DNA of 64,000 nucleotides from Lotus japonicus (lineage: Eukaryota > Streptophyta > Magnoliopsida > Fabales > Fabaceae): the NCBI RefSeq assembly GCF_012489685.1, contig NC_080046.1:60936195-61000194 (forward strand), in the 5' to 3' direction. Both the position numbers and the translations under genes were made by a program. Below the pieces are notes generated by a model. That model had not been told where the DNA came from. It saw only the letters and a program-made list of their open reading frames with translations, and ran no database searches. Positions within the stretch are counted from its first letter, which is position 1. Each line of letters starts with the position of its first letter. Shown here piece by piece: positions 56,341-64,000 of this stretch.

Positions 56341-57845
56341 TTTGTATGTGTATTGGGAGGTAAAAGAATTAGAATGAAGTAATGGAATGGATGTTTTAAT
56401 TTGAATTGAAGGATATACATGGTGAGGTAGTATTTATATAGAGAGGAAGAGGTTCGAGTTTGGCCTCTTTGCAATATTGATCCCATGCATATGAGCTAGC
56501 AAGCTAGTATTCTACGTATTTCTTAGTGGGGTAGTCTAAATAGACGGCCAATTCATTCAAATGCGTATACCAGCCAAGTTAGGCTTATTAATTGGCAACA
56601 CCTTAAATTTATGTACTTAAGTAAATGCTAATCAGTTGAAAATAATGGTGGAGGGAAGCTAGCTAGGTCGCCTGTGAAGTCTTAATTAAGGAAACAAAGT
56701 AATCATCCCTATACAGATTACGAATTCCAGAAAACAGTTACAGAACCACCACGCCAAACTTTACAGCCTTATAGTTTGACTTTTGTCTCATTTAGAATAT
56801 AGGAATTTGACTTCGTATTTCTTCAATAAATATTATTAAAAAATTTACTTGGACATCATGGGTATTCTATAAAATGTGGAATTTCACCGCATGGTAGATA
56901 AATTTGTGCATTATCTACCTTTTAAGCCCAAGTAAGCTCTTATGTGGAAGGACCTATAGAAACATATTATAAAATTATTCATGTGATCTTACCCAATAGC
57001 TTAAGCTTTAGGGATAATTAATCGCTTGACATGGTATCAGAGCTTTTATGACCATGTAATATAGAGTTTGATCATTGCCGCCTCTAATTCTTCTAATAAA
57101 AAGTTGAGTTTAAACACATAGTAGTTGAGTCTGTGCATTTATCCACGCTCTAGACTCAAAGGACTATTACGTGAGGGAACGTATTAGAGAAAAAATATAA
57201 AACAATTCATTTGTCCCTTACCTAATAGATATTAAGATTTTAGGATAATTAGTTATTTCATAAGCCAAATTAACATTAAAAGGAACAAGGGTGCCACTCA
57301 TATACAATGAGAAATCAGTTATAAAGAAAGAACAAGCAGAAGAAAAGATTACATTCAGAAGAAAGAAAAACAAAACAGGGGATAGTGAAACAGAGGAGAA
57401 AACAGGACCAGATAACAGCAAAGAAAAGAAATTATCAGGACCCTTGTCTATATGCCTCTAAAAGTTAACGTATCCTGAATATTTTTCTTTAATGCAAGTA
57501 GGCATTATAGAGACATAAGACTTTGTCAAGATGACTTTTGCCTTGAAAGGAATACTTTATTTTTTCTTAGTATTAGTTATCCACCAATTAGGCATTCATA
57601 TTTTGTACCCCATAAATTAAAACCAAAGAATCCTATAAAGATGCTGATTTGTTGACTAGTTGTATTGGTCAGAGGGAAGGATTATTAATGGCAGTGCCAT
57701 TGTAACGGATTTACAAGTTTATTCCGGGAAAGAATGCGTGTCCTTGATACTTTAATCACATACGTTACTCTAGGACAGAGCTATGACATTTAGTTTGCTA
57801 GACATTTCACATTTCGCTACCAACTTCTCTACATATTTAGAACTA
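56341..57845. other. Shared intergenic region between divergent STIG1-like genes, with LTR-retroelement relic
   Basis: It holds both promoters' upstream regions. A motif TGGTATCAGAGC at 57032-57043 is the Met-tRNA primer site of retroelements and lies in a degenerate context (taagctttagggataatt) that suggests an old LTR remnant. No gene is supported. Most of this stretch is deleted in unit A. Confidence 0.5.
56431..56440 (-). promoter_or_regulatory. TATA box of the minus-strand STIG1-like gene
   Basis: TATATAAATA on the minus strand, about 90 bp before the ATG at 56340. The leader is A/G-rich. Confidence 0.6.
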
Positions 57846-57974
57846 AGTTTATACTTGTAAAGAAGCCTAATTTTACCATAGAATTAGACCATTCCACTAG
57901 CACACTATATATTTGTAACTTTCAAGTTCATACGATTACCTAATAAGTTTGCTGAACCTCCATTTCTTCTCCCT

Positions 57975-57982
57975 ATAAATAG
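57975..57982 (+). promoter_or_regulatory. TATA box of the plus-strand STIG1-like gene
   Basis: TATAAATA, 134 bp upstream of the ATG of the intact gene, preceded by a pyrimidine stretch. Its flanks match unit A nearly base for base from 57846 on. Confidence 0.65.
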
Positions 57983-58115
57983 CTGCGAAGTGATCCATTT
58001 TATCTCCATCAAAACCATTCATATTTTTTCACTTCTTCTCCATTCAACACTACGCCTTTAATTAGCCTATTTAGCTTGATTCAACTTAATTTCTATCTAG
58101 TGATCTCTCCACAAA

Positions 58116-58580
58116 ATGAAGTCCCTTCACACCCTCTTCATTCTGCTGACCATGCTTATTGTGCCTTTGGTCATTGCTGCTGATTCACAAACACCACACA
58201 AAGAATCACAATTCTTCACTTCTGTTAAAAATCACAGTGCAACAAAGATCCCTAAAAGTGAAGCATCAGCTGCCTCTCTACGAGGCGGCTTCGATGGGCG
58301 CCATTATAAGTACGGGCAGGGGATCATGACTTGTGATAAATACCCGAGAGTTTGCCGTGTAAAGGGTAGCCCAGGGCCTGATTGTTGTTCGAAGAAATGT
58401 GTGAATGTTTCAACAGACAGAAACAACTGTGGTTGGTGTGGAAACAGATGCAGGTACTCGCAGATATGTTGCAGGGGTAAGTGTGTGAATCCTCTGTTTG
58501 ACAAGAACCATTGTGGAAGATGTGGCAACAAGTGCAAGAAAGGTGATTCATGCGCTTATGGGATGTGCAGCTATGCATGA
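58116..58580 (+). CDS. STIG1-like secreted cysteine-rich peptide
   Basis: 154 codons without an intron. The signal peptide spans residues 1-21 (LFILLTMLIVPLVIA). A pro-region rich in Ser and Lys follows up to about residue 68. The STIG1 domain has 16 cysteines (TCDKYPRVC, PDCCSKKC, NNCGWCGNRC, QICCRGKC, HCGRCGNKC, SCAYGMCSYA). The closing segment is the same as in the divergent neighbour, so the pair arose from one ancestor. It acts, by family, as an apoplastic peptide. Its unit A copy at 20837 is frameshifted and has lost a cysteine. The start is the only ATG in frame before the signal peptide. Confidence 0.95.
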   Translation: MKSLHTLFILLTMLIVPLVIAADSQTPHKESQFFTSVKNHSATKIPKSEASAASLRGGFDGRHYKYGQGIMTCDKYPRVCRVKGSPGPDCCSKKCVNVSTDRNNCGWCGNRCRYSQICCRGKCVNPLFDKNHCGRCGNKCKKGDSCAYGMCSYA

Positions 58581-60029
58581 ATCATAAAGGTCAACCAGCC
58601 ACTCCAAAAGAATGCAAAATACAATTAATTAGCTATGTATACACAAAATTATAGCTATATATAAAAATTAATTTCAACAAATTAAATATAAATATATATA
58701 TATGATGCATTTGTTGCATGTGATAAACGCGCAAGTGATCATTATAGATGTTTAATGATCATTTACACCCTGTACGTAACTAAGATTGTTTACATTATTA
58801 GTTGAAATACTAGTAATAAACTTAACTTGCAGTTAGACTTATATCTTTGTTGCTTTAATTTTAGTTTAATCTTCACTGCAGAACTCATCCCACCAGCAAC
58901 GTATACTTGTTTAATCACTTTTTTATTAAATTTGTGTATGACGTTGTGAAAGTCAAATGTTTTTCTAATTAAGTTTAAAGGTTCTTAAGGATTGAACTCA
59001 ATTCAATCCAGACACTCAAAACTCATGGCGATCGACACTCATTGAATGAATCCCAAATTTAAATTTATAGCTTTCACTTCTTTAGCTTATACAAAAATTT
59101 AGTTGTTAACCGTATTATTGAACCACATGCATGACCACGGTTGCATACACATTTATAACCGCCACCACCGCATGGTACTCTGTCATAACCACCACCTATA
59201 GTTACCATTGCCGCATGGTACTCTTTATCATCATCTAACACTCTCCACACCATACAACCTTTGTATATGTCGATCCCCACCACAACTAAGAACCCACCCC
59301 CACTATCGCCCTTTACCACCGTCGAACGCTCCAAACACATTCCACCATATGTTATACAACGTCTTAGGCGACGGCGCTAAAGAGGGTCGTGTATGGGCGT
59401 ATGGCAACAACACTAGTTGAGATTGTGGTCGAATTTGTCAAACAGTGGTCATGGGCTCATGGCAATGACAGAGGATGTCAGGTGGCACAAACCACAACAA
59501 AGCGTGGTAAATTAGTACGAGATTCCAAATGCGTGGTGGTGTCAATGGAGTGTGTCCAACAATGAGCCAATGATAGAGAGTATGAGTACAAATACAATAC
59601 GAAGTGCGTTCATTTTGAAGAAAAAAATTGTGAATATCCCACTAATAAATTTTATTAGAAACTGATCACATAATGTCTAATCCATGGGATACAAAACAAC
59701 CTCTAATCAAATTCTAGTAGCAAGCATGTGCCATAATACCTAGCAGAAACAAATGACAAAAGATAATGATAAAACACTTTGCCAATGAGCAGACAATATC
59801 ACTTCATATTGATTGTTAAATAAAAAGTTCTTCAGCTTCTCATGGATAGTCGGCCATCATTGTGGTTAAGTTGAGTCTCCCTATTCACCAAGGGATGGTA
59901 TCTGCAAGCAATCAATTAAACATTTATGAGGCATAATTACCACATAACTTAAGACTGAACATAAGATTTTACAATTTGCTTGTCAAATAAATAAAAATTA
60001 TAGCTTATTATATTTATAAAATAACTCTC
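58581..60029. other. Intergenic, collinear with 21300-22750
   Basis: No gene is supported. An open minus-strand frame of 88 codons (59074-59340, rich in Gly and Val) has a disrupted counterpart in unit A and no recognised domain. I treat it as a possible old pseudogene. Confidence 0.4.
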
Positions 60030-60145
60030 GATCGGTCTCCGAATGTTAGCTCAAGTGATAAGAGTTTAGAGACATGTAAGTTGGGTGGGGGAGGTCCCAG
60101 GATTAATTCCTGGAGGGTGCAAATTATATTTCTGATGTTAAAAAA
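60030..60145 (+). mobile_element. tRNA-derived SINE (unit B)
   Basis: Same insertion as at 22751-22862, with tagctcaagtgat as A box and a 7-bp duplication aactctc at 60023-60029 and 60146-60152. Confidence 0.78.
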
Positions 60146-60886
60146 AACTCTCTTGGGAACGTGTAAGCGCAACATAAGACAATGCAGAAGAACAATAATT
60201 CAAAGTCAATATGAAAAATTATAACTTATTAAATCTTATGGAAAAAAATTGTTTGTAACCTTGAATTGAAGACTTGTTATTGTAGCTCTCAATATAGTAT
60301 CTCCAACTATTAATCTCAGCACTTTCACAAGATCATCACGGGAAACCTGCTTAACCTAAATTCGAATAACATGATATATTAGAGACATTTAATCAATGAA
60401 GATAGACAGAAAATAATTGGAGCATTTGAACAAACCTTGTATAGTTCATAATGTTCTCTTATAAGACTCATATCATTTGCATCAACCTTGTCACTTAGAG
60501 CAGCGATAAGCATAGAAAAAGGTAGCCAAGGAGATTTCGGAATGTTTGGGATGCTAGAAACCCTACCAGAAGTTAATCCCTGAGGTATGTCATAGTAAAA
60601 AAAAAGCTAGTGATATAGGTATTTAAGATAAACATTATAGGCTTTAAAACCAAAACACAAATCTAAAAAGCACAAAACCCTAACAAGTTGAGCATGAACA
60701 CATGAATATGTTTATCAAGCAACTAACCTCGCACATAAAACACTAGAGGAAATTAAACAAAATGAGTTTGTAAAACAATAATGTCTTAAAGAGCTACATA
60801 TTTTAAAGGTGAGATGAATTAAATGTACAAAATCACGGGAAAAGAATATTTACATGACTATATTCACATCAAGATAAATTAATACG

Positions 60887-61838
60887 GTGATGTCAGAGGA
60901 GGAAGCGGTGGGTGGCAAGTATGGCTGCGAGGGGCCCTCCTTCTTGTGTGAGGAGGCTGGGGTCGCGGGCTCGCAGCAAGGAGCTCCGTTCTCCCATCTT
61001 GGTAGGCGGCTATCTCAGGTGGTCAGGTGGTTGCAGTCACAAGGCTTTAAGATGGTTTTCAATGTTTCTGGGGGAATCTATGCCTATGCTGCCCAGAAAC
61101 TCCTCTGCACGCGATTGGAGAACAAGATTTCCAAAGGCATATTTGGCTGGTTGTGAAGTATAGCAGCTTTCTGAAGGATCTTCTTTGTCGCTTCGTTGTG
61201 ATGGTGCTTGGCGGTTCTTTCGGCGGCTCACCTCTCTTCCATCTGCGTTTGTTGACATTCTTTTCAGGGCTTTCAGATATGTAGTTGGGAGTATTTGGCG
61301 CGCCGCCACGGTGGATATCTCGTGGTTTTTGGCCGGTGTGATGTTGCTGTTTCGTCTCTCACTTTTGGGCATTTCTATTTTCTACTAGTGCGCTGTGGAT
61401 TTTTGTGTTTACCGCAAGTTTGGTTGTTGGCTGTTACTTGAGCTTGGTGAAGGTCCAGAAGCAGTGTTGGAGTTGCTGTTGTGCTTGCTCGCTTGTTTTG
61501 TTTCTTATCGTTTCGTAGTTTTTATCATTTGTTTGTGTTTTGGGTCTCAGCCCTATGTCGTTGTTTTGCAGTGGGTCTTTTGGTGCAATCAACTTAGTTG
61601 GTTCCCTGTTGCAGGTGTCATGCGACTGTTAGGTTGTTTTCAACTTTATTTAGGATCAATCTCAATGTTTTAATAGATCAGAGTGGTTTACTTATGGGTG
61701 TTCTTAAAGGTTGTTGGAAACTTTTGATGTAGTGGCTGAGTATTTACCGGCTTTTGTTGGCTCATCTATTGTACCCATGTTAAGAGGGTTATTTCTCAAC
61801 TTTATCTATATTAATATATATTTTAACTTTAAAAAAAT
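60887..61838 (+). mobile_element. Retroposon in intron 3 of the unit B SRO gene
   Basis: A GC-richer insert of 952 bp, ending in an A-rich tail and flanked by attaatacg at 60878-60886 and 61839-61847. Unit A has the single uninterrupted site near 23597-23606. Overlapping open frames inside (60887-61388) show no known domain. It is probably a 5'-truncated LINE. Confidence 0.85.
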
Positions 61839-62247
61839 ATTAATACGAATGAGGAAAAAAATTTAGATGAAAAGAACAATTCATAAAATGGTATTAACAT
61901 TGCCTTTGAAAACTTGAAAACCCATAAAATGCAAAACTCATCAACAAGTAACTTACATTATCCACCAAAGATGCTGACTCCAATAAGCCACTAGAACCAT
62001 GACCATAAGAATTGGCCCCAAAAAGATTTCTATCTCCCACAATTCCACAAAAATGGCCTGTAAAAAAAAACATCATATATTACTATATAAACTGAATTTG
62101 GTTCTTCTGCTGCTAAGTGATTTTTTTTAGTTTTGCTTTTGGTTCCTTTGCTTGTGTTACATTTTTTTCTTTTGTATCTATTTTTTTATTTGGGTTTTGT
62201 GTTTTGTTTGAATTCAATTTGACTTATAAAAAAAATAAACAACTTAG

Positions 62248-62306
<59 letters not shown>

Positions 62307-62325
62307 TGTATGTATGTATGTATGA
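62248..62325. repeat. (TA)n(GTAT)n compound microsatellite, unit B SRO intron 2
   Basis: A (TA)n tract to about 62279 leads into tetranucleotide gtat repeats to about 62325. The unit A allele lacks the tetranucleotide part. Confidence 0.9.
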
Positions 62326-64000
62326 GAAGTAAATGTTTTGTTTGACAAGCCAAATAAAAATTAATGGGGAGCGCAAGAGGTGTTTCAATCCATCAAAAAA
62401 TCATAGATCTCGAAAAAACCAAAAGCAAATCGAATCAACCAGAGTAAAGTGATCAATCTATTGAATATGAGAGTAAAAGAGAGAGCCCAACCACAAGGAG
62501 ATAAAAGTGTATTGATGTAACTCAATTTCTTAATACCGAAATCTTTGAGAACTTTTTCATCCAAATGGAAACAATGAAATATAGATATCAATTAGTTTGT
62601 CTTTGATCAACTTGTTGAGTAATCATTAGGTAATACCAAAATGTGCAACTTATTTATGCTAGGAAAACATATGTCCAAAACATATATCAACAGAAAAGTA
62701 CCAAAGTAAATATAAAAATAAATTAAGGGAACAAGGTTTACCTTTAGCATCCTCATTGACCTTGAAACTAATAATAAATTCTGGATAAATATGAGTATTT
62801 ATGTTCATATTCCATACTAAATAGTATTTTGGGCTTTGGAAGTCATCAACCCCGTTATCATATTTAGAGCTGATGGGTTGAAATTGACGAGTTCCGGTGC
62901 CAATGCTAGGACGAAGAAGTTCCATGTTACCCATTATCACACGACAAAGGACTAAGTGTCTAACATCATTTTTGTCGATATCACAATAGCGTGCACTGTA
63001 AATATGGAAAAATCAAATATTATTATTAGTGTGTAAAAGATTTTATTTTCAAATTAATTAGATCATATGAAATCTAACCTGGCATAAGGGCAAGTAACCG
63101 CTGCCAGAAGAACACCAGTGTCGTATGTGCAATTGGCTGCAGATAGCATACAATACCCAAGTCCACACTCCACCATTGTAGATAATTCTCCTTCAGGAAA
63201 AGGAAGCCAAGCATATCGAACATTAGCATCCCCATGGATTTCTTTTGTAATTCCAACTTGTGTTTGGAATAGCTCCAAACGGGCTTGCATTGATGCACCT
63301 GAGCAACGATATGTCTCAACTATCCCAAAATCAGTACTTGAAAAAGTACTCATTCCATGAAGGAACAACTCTCGCACAAAACCCAAACTCAATTTCCCAT
63401 GTATAGATTCAATGTAAGAAACTAAACCTAACTCACCAGCATATCCACAATCCATTATATTCATCCTATTTACAACTTTTACTTGAGAATCCTTAACTAA
63501 GGCATTGGACTCTCCACTACACTCTTTCAACTTAATTTCATCAACCCCATTCACATTGATTTCAATATGTAATTTCATACCATCTTGTTCAAATATATAA
63601 GATTCTTCATCAGAAGCAACATGTACTTCAGGGAAAAAGCAGTCCCCTGCCTCATCAATCCAAGAAATGGGTTGTTGAAATCTAATTTTCAAGTCCACCT
63701 CACACATGTGTAAAAAATCCAACATAAGATCACGACCATTTAAACATATTTCCACGATTGACTTTTTTATTTCAAAATCATTCTTAACCAAGTCAACAAT
63801 GTTTTTAGGATAGTCAAATCATTCACCATTATTGTAGAACATCACACGTTCAGGTCTTCCACTCTTCTTATAGTTCAAATAATAGCTAAGATAGGAATGT
63901 CCACTACGAGGACCAACAATTGTGTTTTTGCTTTAACAATCATCCAATCTCATTTTGTTGACAATGTTGCGTGTTGGTGATGCAAACGGTGGTTGTTGAC

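Larger units (their letters stand above)
60236..63925 (-). pseudogene. RCD1/SRO-type inactive PARP gene (unit B), broken in exon 1
   Basis: Same exon layout as the unit A gene: exon 1 about 63925-63079, exon 2 62995-62742, exon 3 62057-61957, exon 4 about 60590-60436 and exon 5 60355-60236. Exon 2, broken in unit A, is open here (QFQPISSKYDNGVDDFQS, IYPEFIISFKVNEDAKG). Exon 1 has two lesions. The WWE-domain tryptophan codon TGG (25566-25568 in unit A) is TGA at 63819-63821, and four bases are missing near 63906. Translation from the next ATG (63789-63791) would give a PARP-RST protein without WWE. A 952-bp retroposon lies in intron 3. The sequence diverges from unit A after about 63975. Confidence 0.85.

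Noticed and set aside
57032..57043. A second intact retroelement or pararetrovirus
   Set aside because: Only the 12-base primer-site-like motif is present; no coding sequence or paired LTR was found nearby.

Overview
The window is nuclear DNA from a flowering plant. The coding content is plant-specific: RCD1/SRO WWE-PARP-RST genes, STIG1-like cysteine-rich secreted peptides, an At1g67623-type F-box protein and a plant mobile domain protein. AT-rich intergenic DNA with GT-AG introns and dense nested transposons supports this. A legume (Fabaceae) fits best, but that is family-level recognition and not proof. There are no bacterial operons, CRISPR arrays or rRNA genes.

Layout. 1-1022: a frameshifted plant mobile domain (MAIN-like) gene on the minus strand that runs off the left edge. 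1853-2290: tail of a LINE. About 2.9-16.6 kb: a large minus-strand Helitron with a multi-exon RepHel gene (10332 to 3012) broken by in-frame nonsense codons, a second Rep fragment, an RPA-like 3' exon pair and a nine-copy array of a 412-bp tandem repeat. 16.7-25.7 kb (unit A): F-box gene, LINE insertion, two STIG1-like pseudogenes, a SINE and an SRO pseudogene. 26.8-49.9 kb: a decayed tandem repeat interrupted by a foldback MULE-type MITE and, at an (AT)n tract, by about 20.8 kb of nested insertions. These are a Helitron carrying a 3.5-kb solo LTR, then an endogenous caulimovirid (pararetrovirus) copy whose ORF2 is split by a 7.0-kb LTR retrotransposon with almost identical LTRs, then an inverted viral fragment. 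50-54.6 kb: retroposons with target-site duplications, a non-autonomous CACTA element, a Harbinger-like MITE inside a LINE, a SINE and a hAT-like MITE. 54.97 kb to the right edge (unit B): a second copy of unit A with a truncated F-box pseudogene, two intact divergent STIG1-like genes, the same SINE and a second SRO pseudogene.

How the parts relate. Units A and B are a segmental duplication in direct orientation about 37 kb apart, and comparing them dates events. The SINE is in both, so it predates the duplication. The LINE (A only), the 952-bp retroposon (B only) and a 1.75-kb deletion joined at a 4-bp microhomology (A only) postdate it. Unit A keeps a full-length F-box gene but has lost both STIG1-like genes. 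Unit B keeps both STIG1-like genes but has lost the F-box gene. Each SRO copy carries its own different disabling lesions. The functional host genes I would expect to be expressed are the F-box gene at 17350-18228 and the STIG1-like genes at 55939-56340 and 58116-58580.
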